A program made the translations under genes and the position numbers. From Qipengyuania marincola (GTDB taxonomy: Bacteria > Pseudomonadota > Alphaproteobacteria > Sphingomonadales > Sphingomonadaceae), in the NCBI RefSeq assembly GCF_029688625.1, contig NZ_JARULC010000003.1:682001-746000 (forward strand): a stretch of 64,000 nt of DNA. The letters are read 5' to 3'. The notes beneath the pieces were generated by a model. The model saw only the letters and a list, made by a program, of their open reading frames with translations, did not search any database and was not told the origin of the DNA. Shown piece by piece: positions 7,679 to 16,463 of the stretch (position 1 is the stretch's first letter; every line of letters starts with the position of its first letter).

Positions 7679-7992
7679 TGCGGGTCACTTATGCGAGCGC
7701 CGCCCGGCGCGATCTTGATGCAATTATCGACTACATCTCGCTTGAAGATCGGGCTGCGGCGGAGAGGGTCTTCTATGCGATTTCCGATAGCGTCAGCAGG
7801 CTGGGCGATTACCCCAATATGGGCCATGTCGGCCGCGTACCCGATACGCGAGAGCTTTCCGTGACGGGCCTGCCCTACATCGTCGTCTATGAAGTTTCCG
7901 CAGAGGCGGTGACTGTGCTGGCAGTCTTCCATGGCGCGCGAGATCTGGCCCGCGCAATGGCAGAGAGATCAAAAGGGATGCCCGACACATGA
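7678..7992 (+). CDS. RelE/ParE-superfamily toxin
   Basis: A 104-residue toxin of the ParE branch: RVTYASAARRDLDAIIDYIS at the start, RLGDYPNMGHVGR in the middle and LPYIVVYEV near the C-terminus match the ParE/RelE fold. ParE toxins usually poison gyrase. The gene is coupled upstream to its antitoxin and downstream by an ATGA overlap to the helicase, so the toxin-antitoxin pair is locked into the translational chain of the defence operon rather than standing alone. Confidence 0.88.
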   Translation: MRVTYASAARRDLDAIIDYISLEDRAAAERVFYAISDSVSRLGDYPNMGHVGRVPDTRELSVTGLPYIVVYEVSAEAVTVLAVFHGARDLARAMAERSKGMPDT

Positions 7993-10031
7993 CCAAGACC
8001 GTCCCTTCCGTTTCTGTCAGCTATGCGCAGAGCGGCGCCTCCACCAAGTCGAACGAGCTGGGCATGCGCCCGATGCAAGAACGCGCCTTCGAAAAGCGGG
8101 GCGAGCAGTATCTGCTGATCAAATCGCCGCCGGCATCGGGCAAGAGCCGCGCGCTGATGTTCATCGCGCTCGACAAGCTGACCAATCAGGATCTGCGCCA
8201 GGCGATCATCGTGGTGCCGGAAAAAAGCATCGGCTCCAGCTTCAATGACGAACCGCTCAGCCAATATGGTTTCTGGGCGGACTGGCATGTGGAGCCGCGC
8301 TGGAACCTGTGCAACGCGCCGGGCACCGATGGCGGTAAGGTCAATGCGCTGGGCAGCTTTCTTGAGAGCGACGACAAGGTGCTGGTCTGCACCCATGCGA
8401 CCTTCCGCTTTGCGGTCGACAAGTTCGGCGTGGAAGCGTTCGACAATCGCCTGATCGCGGTGGACGAATTCCACCATGTCTCTGCCAATCCGGACAACAA
8501 ATTGGGCACGCATCTGGGCGAGCTGATCGCACGCAACAAGGTGCATATTGTGGCCATGACCGGCTCGTACTTCCGTGGTGATGCAGAGGCCGTGCTGGCT
8601 CCGCAGGACGAAGCGCGCTTCGACAGCGTGACCTATACCTATTACGAGCAGCTCAACGGCTATGAACATCTCAAAAGCCTCGATATCGGCTATTTCTTCT
8701 ACTCGGGGCCGTATTCCGACAGCATCCTAGAGGTGCTCGATCCGGCGGAAAAGACCATCATCCACATCCCCAGTGTCAATTCGCGCGAAAGCACGAAGGA
8801 CAAGCACCGGGAGGTGGAGCACATCATCGAGGAGCTCGGCGATTGGCTGGGCACAGATGATGCAACCGGGTTCCAGCTGGTCAGGACAGCGGACGGGCGC
8901 ACCTTGCGGATTGCAGACCTGGTCGATGATGATCCGGGCAAACGCGATCGCGTGTCGGCGGCGCTGAAAGACGCTAGCCAGAAGAACAATCGCGATCACG
9001 TCGATATCATCATCGCTCTCGGCATGGCCAAGGAAGGCTTCGACTGGATCTGGTGCCAGCACGCGCTGACTGTGGGCTATCGAGCCAGCCTGACCGAAAT
9101 CGTCCAGATCATCGGCCGCGCCACCCGCGATGCGCCGGGCAAGGCCCGGGCGCGCTTCACCAACCTGATCGCCGAACCGGATGCTGCGGAATCCGTGGTG
9201 ACTGAGGCGATCAACGATACGCTGAAGGCCATCGCGGCCAGTCTGCTGATGGAACAAGTTCTGGCTCCGCGTTTCGAATTCAAACCAAAGACGCCGACCA
9301 GCCAGGCAGACCCCGATTTCGACTATGGCGAAGCCGGATACGACAAGGATCGCTGCAATGTCGGCTTCAACGAGGAGCGCGGCACTTATCAGATCGAGAT
9401 CAAGGGGCTGGCAGAGCCCAAGAGCCCCGAGGCAGAGCGAATTTGCCGCGAAGATCTGAACGAGGTGATCGCCACCTTCGTGCAGGACAAGCGCTCGATC
9501 GAACGCGGCCTGTTCGATGAAGAGCTGGTGCCTGAAGAACTCACCCAGGTACGTCTGGGCAAGATCATCAAGGACAAGTACCCGGAGCTGGATGAAGAAG
9601 ATCGGGAAGCGGTACGCCAGCACGCGATCGCTGCTCTGAATCTCACTCAGCAGGCAGCGCGTATTGCCGCTGGCGATGACAAGGAACCGGGAGCCAACAC
9701 CGCCCTGATCGACGGTGTCCGCAAATTTGCGATGGATGTGCGCGAGCTCGACATCGATCTGATCGACCGGATCAACCCCTTCGGTGAAGCCTACGCCATC
9801 CTCGCCAAAACGATGAGCGAAGACAGCCTGAAACAGGTTGCCGCAGCAATTTCCGCTAAGCGTACGAGCCTGACGCCTGAGGAGGCGAAGGAATTGGCCG
9901 TGCGTGCGGTCCGCTTCAAGAAGGAGCGAGGGCGCCTGCCGTCGATCAGCTCGGCCGACGCCTGGGAAAAGCGGATGGCGGAAGGAGCGGCGGCATTTGT
10001 GCGGTTCAAGGACGAGGGCCGCTATGAGTGA
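7989..10031 (+). CDS. Superfamily 2 DEAD/DEAH-type helicase of the defence operon
   Basis: A 680-residue ATP-dependent helicase or translocase. Walker A is SPPASGKS with Lys52, the DExH box is VDEFHH (158-163), motif III-like AMTGSYF is at about 189-195, and motif VI is QIIGRATRD (373-381). The helicase core ends near residue 400. The remaining 280 residues are helical and not recognised. It overlaps parE upstream by four bases and the GIY-YIG gene downstream by eight. With the methyltransferase and nuclease-like proteins it resembles the translocating engine of a restriction-type system. Confidence 0.88.
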   Translation: MTKTVPSVSVSYAQSGASTKSNELGMRPMQERAFEKRGEQYLLIKSPPASGKSRALMFIALDKLTNQDLRQAIIVVPEKSIGSSFNDEPLSQYGFWADWHVEPRWNLCNAPGTDGGKVNALGSFLESDDKVLVCTHATFRFAVDKFGVEAFDNRLIAVDEFHHVSANPDNKLGTHLGELIARNKVHIVAMTGSYFRGDAEAVLAPQDEARFDSVTYTYYEQLNGYEHLKSLDIGYFFYSGPYSDSILEVLDPAEKTIIHIPSVNSRESTKDKHREVEHIIEELGDWLGTDDATGFQLVRTADGRTLRIADLVDDDPGKRDRVSAALKDASQKNNRDHVDIIIALGMAKEGFDWIWCQHALTVGYRASLTEIVQIIGRATRDAPGKARARFTNLIAEPDAAESVVTEAINDTLKAIAASLLMEQVLAPRFEFKPKTPTSQADPDFDYGEAGYDKDRCNVGFNEERGTYQIEIKGLAEPKSPEAERICREDLNEVIATFVQDKRSIERGLFDEELVPEELTQVRLGKIIKDKYPELDEEDREAVRQHAIAALNLTQQAARIAAGDDKEPGANTALIDGVRKFAMDVRELDIDLIDRINPFGEAYAILAKTMSEDSLKQVAAAISAKRTSLTPEEAKELAVRAVRFKKERGRLPSISSADAWEKRMAEGAAAFVRFKDEGRYE

Positions 10032-11232
10032 TCTCGATCTTGATGACCTGCGTAATGAGCTGGCGGATTTTGCCCAACCCGAAAAGAAGGTCCAGCGTTC
10101 GGCCAAGGAGGAGCGCGTCATCGCAGGTTTCGAGGAAATCCAGCGTTTCGTCGATCAAAACGGTCGCGCACCGCAGCATGGCGAGGATCGGGATATTTTC
10201 GAGCGGCTCTACGCGGTCCGCCTCGACCGTCTACGTAGCCTGTCTGAATATCACGAACTCCTGACGCCCCTCGATCATCAGGGTCTGCTGACGACGGCAG
10301 AACCCACTCCATCGGCGCCGGTAGAGGACATGGATGACGACGAATTGCTTGCCGAACTCGATGGCGCGGCGGGCAGCTCCGATATCACACAGCTGCGCCA
10401 TGTCCGGTCGGCTACGGAGAAGCGCGCCGCCGAGGAAATTGCCAACCGCGAACGGTGCGAGGATTTTGACCGGTTCAAACCGCTATTTGATGCCGTCCAG
10501 GCCGATCTCGATGCCGGGACGAGAACCACGCGCCCCTTTGTCAAAGATTCTGGATTCTTGAAGGCAGATATCGGCGACGGGCAGTTCTTCATCCTTGGAG
10601 GACAGATGGTATATGTTGCGCATGTCGGAGAGCCAATCAAAGCACCTAATGGTGAGACCGATGCGCGGCTACGTGTGATCTATTCCAACGGGACCGAGAG
10701 CGATCTGCTACTGCGTTCACTGCAGCGGGCACTCTACAAGGATGAAGCTGGTCGCCGCATCACCGAACCAACTGCTGGCCCGCTTTTCGCCAGCGAAAAC
10801 GACGAGGAGGATCTGGCCAGCGGAACAATCTACGTTCTGCGGAGCAAATCAGACAACCCTCGCATCGCACAGCATCGAAACGTGCTCCATAAGATCGGCG
10901 TGACCGGCGGTAAGGTCGAAAAGCGGATCGCCAATGCAGAGCTGGATCCGACCTATTTGATGGCCGATGTCGAAGTCGTCGCAACTTATGAGCTGTTCAA
11001 CATCAACCGCGCGAGGCTCGAGAAGCTGATCCACCGCCTGTTCGGTCGAGCTAGGCTGAACATCGAGATTCAGGATCGCTTCGGCCATCATGTCTCACCG
11101 CGCGAATGGTTCCTTGTCCCGCTCTTCGTCATCGATGAGGCCGTAGAGAAGATCAAAGACGGCTCGATCACCCAATTTTCCTACGATCCGGACGCGGCAA
11201 AATTAGTAGGCAGACCAGTGGGATCGAACTAG
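10024..11232 (+). CDS. GIY-YIG (T5orf172/Mug113-type) nuclease-like protein
   Basis: A 402-residue protein. The C-terminal domain starts with GTIYVLRS (267-274) and HKIGVTGG (289-296), the two halves of a GIY-YIG signature, followed by KRI and a helix with LEKLIHRLFG, where the Glu fits the metal-binding position. This variant is typical of T5orf172/Mug113 domains. The N-terminal about 260 residues are acidic and helical, and probably dock on the helicase. ATG 10024 lies in an eight-base overlap with the helicase stop, so the two are coupled. It is likely the DNA-cutting component of the operon. Confidence 0.82.
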   Translation: MSDLDLDDLRNELADFAQPEKKVQRSAKEERVIAGFEEIQRFVDQNGRAPQHGEDRDIFERLYAVRLDRLRSLSEYHELLTPLDHQGLLTTAEPTPSAPVEDMDDDELLAELDGAAGSSDITQLRHVRSATEKRAAEEIANRERCEDFDRFKPLFDAVQADLDAGTRTTRPFVKDSGFLKADIGDGQFFILGGQMVYVAHVGEPIKAPNGETDARLRVIYSNGTESDLLLRSLQRALYKDEAGRRITEPTAGPLFASENDEEDLASGTIYVLRSKSDNPRIAQHRNVLHKIGVTGGKVEKRIANAELDPTYLMADVEVVATYELFNINRARLEKLIHRLFGRARLNIEIQDRFGHHVSPREWFLVPLFVIDEAVEKIKDGSITQFSYDPDAAKLVGRPVGSN

Positions 11233-11352
11233 CCTCGATACATTGGACTTACGTAAAGCCCCACATCACAGCTGGTGGTGGCATCTACGATGATTCGGCG
11301 CGCCAGCTTCCGATTTAACTTATCGACTAGGCGATGGTTGGCTTATGCCAGA

Positions 11353-11724
11353 TCAACTACCCTGCACCTCATCGATCGCAGATAGTACGTCCACCAGCTG
11401 AGCGCGCAGGCCTGCGAGCCCGACCGCAAGCATAAGATCGCGCCGATCCGCCAGCTCAAGCACTGTCCGCAAGATCTGGTCAGAATGACGCATCAGAATG
11501 ACGAGATTGTCCGCGCTTGGACTGTTCTTTCCATCGAACCAGTTTCGCACAGCCCGCTCATTGGAGCTGGTCAGCTTCGCAACTGTTTTGACCGACGAAG
11601 GCAGCGCACCGAACTCCTGCTTGAGTGCAAGTGCAAGAGCCTCACTCAATGCCGACGGCGACAATTCCGGAAAGGTTTTTCCTGATTTCGACTGAAGACT
11701 TCGGTCCTTCTTCGTGAACGACAT
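11353..11724 (-). CDS. Small helix-turn-helix protein
   Basis: A 123-residue protein whose middle part (LPSSVKTVAKLTSSNERAVR followed by NWFDGKNSPSADNLVILMRHS) is a Cro/XRE-like helix-turn-helix of the kind seen in phage and plasmid regulators. The C-terminal third is helical. GGGAG lies upstream of ATG 11724. It is divergent from the serine recombinase gene, with only 74 bp between the two starts, so it probably controls that operon. Confidence 0.7.
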   Translation of the reverse strand: MSFTKKDRSLQSKSGKTFPELSPSALSEALALALKQEFGALPSSVKTVAKLTSSNERAVRNWFDGKNSPSADNLVILMRHSDQILRTVLELADRRDLMLAVGLAGLRAQLVDVLSAIDEVQGS

Positions 11725-11798
11725 ACCGCTGAACTCCCAATAAATATTCGAGGGAATCGAAAGGTGTCATTCCGTGAGAAAATGAAAGTATCGGGCAG

Positions 11799-13367
11799 AT
11801 GCAATCGGCCAAAGAAGAGCAAGACAAAGACCATGAGGGGCCGCTAGTTCGAGCCGCGCAATATGTGCGCATGTCGACCGAGCATCAGAAATACTCGACC
11901 GAGAACCAGGCAGAGATAATTGCGCAATATGCCGCGCGGCGTGGGTTCGACATCGTCAAGACCTATGAGGACGCCGGCAAAAGCGGGCTGAAGCTCGAAG
12001 GGCGTTTGGCACTGCAGCAACTGATCCAGGATGTTCGCACGGGGCAAGCCGACTACGAGGCTGTGCTTGTTTACGATGTGAGCCGCTGGGGCCGGTTCCA
12101 GGACGCCGACGAAAGCGCCTATTATGAGTTCATCTGCCGTGAGGGCGGGATCACAGTTCACTATTGCGCGGAACAGTTCGAGAATGACGGAAGCCTTAGT
12201 GCTACCATCATCAAGAGCATGAAGCGCGCGATGGCCGGCGAATACAGCCGGGAACTGTCCGCCAAGGTCTTCACCGGGCAATGCCGTCTGATCCGGCTCG
12301 GCTATCGTCAAGGTGGTCCGGCCGGCTTCGGTCTGAGGCGCGTGCTGGTCGATGAACACGGACACGTAAAGGCCGAGTTGGCACGAGGCGAACACAAGAG
12401 CCTGCAGACCGACCGGGTGATCTTGCAGCCGGGACCGCCTGAGGAGGTCGAAACGGTCCGGCGGCTCTACCGCATGTTCGTGGTGCAGCAGCGCAGCGAA
12501 AGCGAGATCGCCGATGTGCTCAACGCCGAAGGTCTGCGGACCGACCTTGGGAGGGAATGGACGCGCGGCACCGTCCACCAGATCCTGACCAATGAGAAAT
12601 ACATCGGCAACAATGTCTACAACCGCATCTCCTACAAGCTGAAGGCGAAGCGGGTCGCCAATCCGCCCGACATGTGGGTGCGGCAGGATGGCGCTTTCGA
12701 GCCGATCGTGGAGCAAGACTTTTTCGACGCAGCCCAACGCATCGTTCAGGAACGCTCCCGTCGCTTTACTGATCAGGAATTGCTCGACCGCCTGTCACAA
12801 TTGTTTGCCGACAAGGGGTGGCTGTCGGGCGTGGTTATCGACGAATTGGAGGACATGCCGTCGAGTTCGACTTTCCGGCACCGCTTCGGAAGCCTGACCC
12901 GCGCATACGAACTCGTCGGCTACACGCCTACTCGCGACTACAGCTATATCGAGATCAACCGGGCGCTGCGCGCCATGCATCCCGAGATTGTCGCGTCGGT
13001 GGTCGGCGACATCGAAGCACAAGGCGGCACTGTCGAGCGGGATCCGGTATCGGACCTGCTGCGGATCAACGAGGAGTTTACCGTCGCACTTGTGATCGCC
13101 CGGTGCCACGTCTCGCCGGCAGGCGGGATGCGCTGGCAGGTTCGTTTCGACAGCGGCCTTCGTCCCGATCTGACCATTGCCGTCCGGATGGAGGACGATA
13201 ACCAGACGGTGCGCGATTATTACCTGTTTCCGTGGCTGGATCTCAACCAAACTCCGAAGCTCCGCCTCGCACCCGACAACGGCATCCTACTCGATGCGTT
13301 CCGCTACGACACCCTCGACGCCTTTGTCGAACTGACCCGTCGCACCTCGTTGAGGAAGGCTGCATGA
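11799..13367 (+). CDS. Large serine recombinase (resolvase/recombinase family)
   Basis: A 522-residue serine recombinase. The catalytic domain opens with AAQYVRMSTEHQ, where Ser26 is the nucleophile, and contains VYDVSRWGR, the standard second motif. The recombinase domain follows (GPAGFGLRR; LNAEGLRTDLGREWTRGTVH; ILTNEKYIGNNVYNR). A long C-terminal domain without a recognised zinc ribbon follows. It could move its own DNA segment or switch a DNA site. Its stop overlaps the next start by four bases (ATGA), locking it to two ParB-like genes. Confidence 0.9.
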   Translation: MQSAKEEQDKDHEGPLVRAAQYVRMSTEHQKYSTENQAEIIAQYAARRGFDIVKTYEDAGKSGLKLEGRLALQQLIQDVRTGQADYEAVLVYDVSRWGRFQDADESAYYEFICREGGITVHYCAEQFENDGSLSATIIKSMKRAMAGEYSRELSAKVFTGQCRLIRLGYRQGGPAGFGLRRVLVDEHGHVKAELARGEHKSLQTDRVILQPGPPEEVETVRRLYRMFVVQQRSESEIADVLNAEGLRTDLGREWTRGTVHQILTNEKYIGNNVYNRISYKLKAKRVANPPDMWVRQDGAFEPIVEQDFFDAAQRIVQERSRRFTDQELLDRLSQLFADKGWLSGVVIDELEDMPSSSTFRHRFGSLTRAYELVGYTPTRDYSYIEINRALRAMHPEIVASVVGDIEAQGGTVERDPVSDLLRINEEFTVALVIARCHVSPAGGMRWQVRFDSGLRPDLTIAVRMEDDNQTVRDYYLFPWLDLNQTPKLRLAPDNGILLDAFRYDTLDAFVELTRRTSLRKAA

Positions 13368-14248
13368 GCGACGCAACCACCGAAATTCGTCAGGTTCCGA
13401 TCGATCTCATCACCGTGCTCAATCCGCGTGTGCGCAACAAGCGCGTGTTTCAGGAACTGGTCGATTCCATCGCTTCACTTGGCCTCAAGAAGCCGATCAC
13501 AGTCAGCCAGCGACCGGGCAAGAACCGCTACGATCTGGTTTGTGGTCAGGGCAGGCTCGAAGCATTCATCGCGCTCGGTGCTTCGGAAATCCCGGCCATG
13601 ATCGTCGAAGCAAACGAAGAAGACTGCTTCGTCATGAGCCTGGTCGAGAATTTGGCCCGGCGCCAGCACAGCCCGCTCGAACTTGTCCATGGCATCGGAG
13701 AGCTGTCGCAGCGCGGCTATTCACATGCAGAAATCGCCAAGAAGGTCGGGTTCTCGATCGACTATGTCGCGGCAATCTGTGTGCTGCTCGAGCAAGGCGA
13801 GGAGAAACTGATCAACGCGGTCGAGCGGGGCACCATTCCGCATTCGATCGCGATGGAGATCGCCAGAGCCAAAGAAGGCGAGGTCCAGAAGGCGCTCGCC
13901 GAGGCCTACGAGCAGAATAAGCTACCTGGAAATCAGGTCCTCGCAATCCGGCAGATCATCGAGCAGCGCAAGGTGAGCGGCAAGCAGGTGCATCGCGGTT
14001 CGGGCAAGGATGCGCGAACGCGCAGGGTCAGTTCGGAAAGCCTGATCCGCTCTTACCAGCGTGAGACCGAACGCCAGAAGCTCCTGATCAAGCGCGCTTC
14101 GCTGGCGCGCAGCCGACTCCTTTTCGTGTCCAATGCTCTTCGCCGCCTGCTTGCGGATGAGCATTTCGTGACCCTGATGCGAGCGGAGGGCATCACCTCG
14201 TTGCCCGAAGCACTGGCCGAGCGTGTTGGTACCGGGATTTCCCCATGA
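13364..14248 (+). CDS. ParB/RepB-like protein 1 of recombinase operon
   Basis: A 294-residue ParB-family protein. The N-terminal ParB/Srx domain is visible (IDLITVLNPRVRN; LVCGQGRLEAFIALG; VMSLVENLARRQHSPLEL), followed by a helix-turn-helix (YSHAEIAKKVGFSIDYV). The C-terminal part is basic and probably dimerises or binds DNA. ParB domains bind centromere-like sites and hydrolyse CTP. Here no ParA is adjacent, so a role in DNA site recognition or recombination control is inferred. It is coupled by ATGA overlaps both to the recombinase and to the next gene. Confidence 0.85.
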   Translation: MSDATTEIRQVPIDLITVLNPRVRNKRVFQELVDSIASLGLKKPITVSQRPGKNRYDLVCGQGRLEAFIALGASEIPAMIVEANEEDCFVMSLVENLARRQHSPLELVHGIGELSQRGYSHAEIAKKVGFSIDYVAAICVLLEQGEEKLINAVERGTIPHSIAMEIARAKEGEVQKALAEAYEQNKLPGNQVLAIRQIIEQRKVSGKQVHRGSGKDARTRRVSSESLIRSYQRETERQKLLIKRASLARSRLLFVSNALRRLLADEHFVTLMRAEGITSLPEALAERVGTGISP

Positions 14249-15147
14249 CCAAGCCCATCAAGATTGCTTTCGATCAGGATGTGATAACGCTCCCGATCGA
14301 GAAGCTGTTGCCGACAAAGGCGCTGCCAAAGACACTGCAGCAGAGCGTCAAATACAGCCGTATTGCCGCATCGATCAGCGAAGTCGGTATCATCGAGCCC
14401 TTGTCGGTCGCGCGTCAGAAGGGTGGAGCCTATCTCCTTCTCGACGGACACGTGCGGCTCGCGGCCTTGCGCGAACAGGGGATTAGCGAGGTGCCCTGCA
14501 TCATCGCGCATGACGACGAATCCTTCACCTACAATAAGCGGGTCAATCGCCTTGCGGTGATCCAGGAGCATTACATGATCGTCCGTGCGCTCGATCGCGG
14601 TGTTTCTGAGGAGAAGCTCGCCCGCGCCCTCAATGTCGACATCAAGGTGATCCGCAACCGGCGCCATCTCTTGCGAGGCATAAGCGACGACGTCGCCGAG
14701 CTGCTGAAGGACAAGCAGGTCGGCCACGTCGCTTTCCAGAAGCTGCGCAAGATGAAGCCGCTCCGCCAGCTCGAAGTGGCGGAGCTGATGGTCTCTGCGA
14801 ACAACTTCACATCCTCCTACGCCAAGGCGCTGCTCGCAACGACCAAACCGGAAGACCTCCTCAAGCCTGACGAGCAGCGCAAGGCCACGGGCCTATCGAC
14901 CGAGCAGATGCAGCGACTGGAGCGGGAGATGTCCGAGCTAAGTACCGACTACAAGGAACTGGAGATGTCCTACGGCGACGACATGCTTGTGCTTGTCGTG
15001 GCATCGGGGTTCCTCGAACGCCTGCTTGGCAAGCGCGAGATCGAGCGGTTTCTCGAAACTCGCCACCCCGAAATCTTGGAGAATTTCAGGTCAGTTGTTC
15101 AGGCAACTTCGCTTGACCAATCGCCAGCGACTGGCCGTGCGACCTAG
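14245..15147 (+). CDS. ParB-like protein 2, plasmid RepB C-terminal-domain type
   Basis: A 300-residue protein with a ParB-type N-terminus (LPIEKLLPTKALPKTLQQS; LLDGHVRLAALREQGI), a helical middle and a RepB-like C-terminal region (QMQRLEREMSELSTDYKELE, LVLVVASGFLERLL, EIERFLETRHPEILENF). It forms a three-gene operon with the serine recombinase and the first ParB-like gene. Two different ParB proteins following a recombinase is not a normal partition locus; the pair may act as accessory DNA-binding factors for recombination. Confidence 0.82.
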   Translation: MTKPIKIAFDQDVITLPIEKLLPTKALPKTLQQSVKYSRIAASISEVGIIEPLSVARQKGGAYLLLDGHVRLAALREQGISEVPCIIAHDDESFTYNKRVNRLAVIQEHYMIVRALDRGVSEEKLARALNVDIKVIRNRRHLLRGISDDVAELLKDKQVGHVAFQKLRKMKPLRQLEVAELMVSANNFTSSYAKALLATTKPEDLLKPDEQRKATGLSTEQMQRLEREMSELSTDYKELEMSYGDDMLVLVVASGFLERLLGKREIERFLETRHPEILENFRSVVQATSLDQSPATGRAT

Positions 15148-15503
15148 CACGATGGGGACCCGGACCCGATAAGCGCGGGGACCGCAGGAGACGCCGCACC
15201 GTGGGGCGGATCGAGCGCGGGGGTGGGAATGGCGGCGAACCCGCAGGAAGCCCACCACAAGTCCGATGGGGCTTAGCGGAAACGTGTGCCGGGCTTGCGC
15301 GGGTCCGGCACACATGGTCGGTGAGATCAAGGCCGTCTAATTGTTGGCTCCCCGACCCTGACAGCCAAACTAAAAGCTTGTTTTGCTTCATCCTAAAAGC
15401 ATTCATAGCATGTGGGGACGCAATATTCTACGCTCGGGAAAGGGTGGATATGTGATTTCCGTGTTGGGCACACAAAAATCAAGAATGAGGGCTGGCTGAC
15501 GCG
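15148..15503. other. Noncoding region after the recombinase operon, with a perfect inverted repeat
   Basis: No gene is supported in these 356 bp. The clearest structure is the perfect 9-bp inverted repeat GTGTGCCGG (15284-15292) / CCGGCACAC (15305-15313) with a 12-nt spacer. It has no T-tract after it, so it is not a standard intrinsic terminator. It could be a binding or crossover site for the adjacent ParB or recombinase proteins, or a transcription-end hairpin. The 3' part is more AT-rich and probably holds the promoter of the transporter gene. Confidence 0.45.
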
Positions 15504-16337
15504 ATGTCGCCGGTCATCGTAACTCTGTTGCTGGCATCAGCCATGATCCATGCGGGTTGGAACGCGCATGTTAAGAGTGGCACAGACCGACTGTGGTCGA
15601 TTTCGATCATCTCTCTGTTTGGAGCCATAGCGGCTTTACCCTTCGCTGCGCTGCTCCAGCCGCCAGCGCTTGTGAGCCTTCCTTACATCCTTTTATCTTC
15701 GCTTCTGCAGGTCGGTTATTGCCTGTTTCTGGTTCGCGCGTACGATCATGGTGACCTTGCTCAAGTGTATCCGATTGCCAGAGGAAGTGCACCGCTTCTT
15801 GTTACGATCGGGGCCGCGATCTTCGCGGGAGAGCTGCCGCACACCATTGGGCTGGTCGGAATCCTATTGGTGTCCGTCGGGATCTTTTCGCTCGCTGTCG
15901 GTCGGTACCGCACCCATACAAAATCTTTGGTTTCTGCGATTGCCGCCGGAGCCTTTATTGCAAGCTACATGGTCGTTGACGGCTTGGGTGTCCGTGCGTC
16001 CGGCAGCCCGACAGGATATGCGTCGTGGCAGGCCGCGTTTGCAGGCTTCCTGATCCCATTGGCTTTCATCGTCATAAGGAGAAAGGCGCCCGTGATCCCA
16101 ACAGGCAAAGAGGGCGCATCGCTCATTTTCGCAGGCGTTTTGTCTGCGTTGGCGTATTGCGTCGCAGTTTGGGCCATGAGCGACGCAAAAATGGGGGCGG
16201 TGTCTGCGCTACGGGAGACGAGCATTCTGTTCGCTGCACTCTTTAGCGCTTTGGCGTTGCGCGAAAAAATGACCCCTGGAAAACTCATCGGGGCTGTATC
16301 TGTGACCGCAGGTGTCGTGTGCTTTGCTATCTCTTGA
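15504..16337 (+). CDS. EamA/DMT-superfamily transporter
   Basis: A 277-residue inner-membrane permease with about ten hydrophobic segments arranged as two EamA repeats. The second repeat ends in ETSILFAALFSALALREKMTP, a phrase characteristic of drug/metabolite transporters. The substrate cannot be told from sequence; small metabolite or amino-acid export is usual for the family. The gene is a lone cargo gene in the island with its own upstream region. GAGG lies a short distance upstream of ATG 15504. Confidence 0.88.
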   Translation: MSPVIVTLLLASAMIHAGWNAHVKSGTDRLWSISIISLFGAIAALPFAALLQPPALVSLPYILLSSLLQVGYCLFLVRAYDHGDLAQVYPIARGSAPLLVTIGAAIFAGELPHTIGLVGILLVSVGIFSLAVGRYRTHTKSLVSAIAAGAFIASYMVVDGLGVRASGSPTGYASWQAAFAGFLIPLAFIVIRRKAPVIPTGKEGASLIFAGVLSALAYCVAVWAMSDAKMGAVSALRETSILFAALFSALALREKMTPGKLIGAVSVTAGVVCFAIS

Positions 16338-16463
16338 AACCATCAAAGCCCAATCCGGACACTCCGGTTCTGCCCCCTAGTCAAAGCGGACATCAAAGGC
16401 TTTCTCGAAAGGTCTGAACCCGCTATCTCAGTCCTGCCTGTCGGTCAGTCCCGCGGGTGAGGC

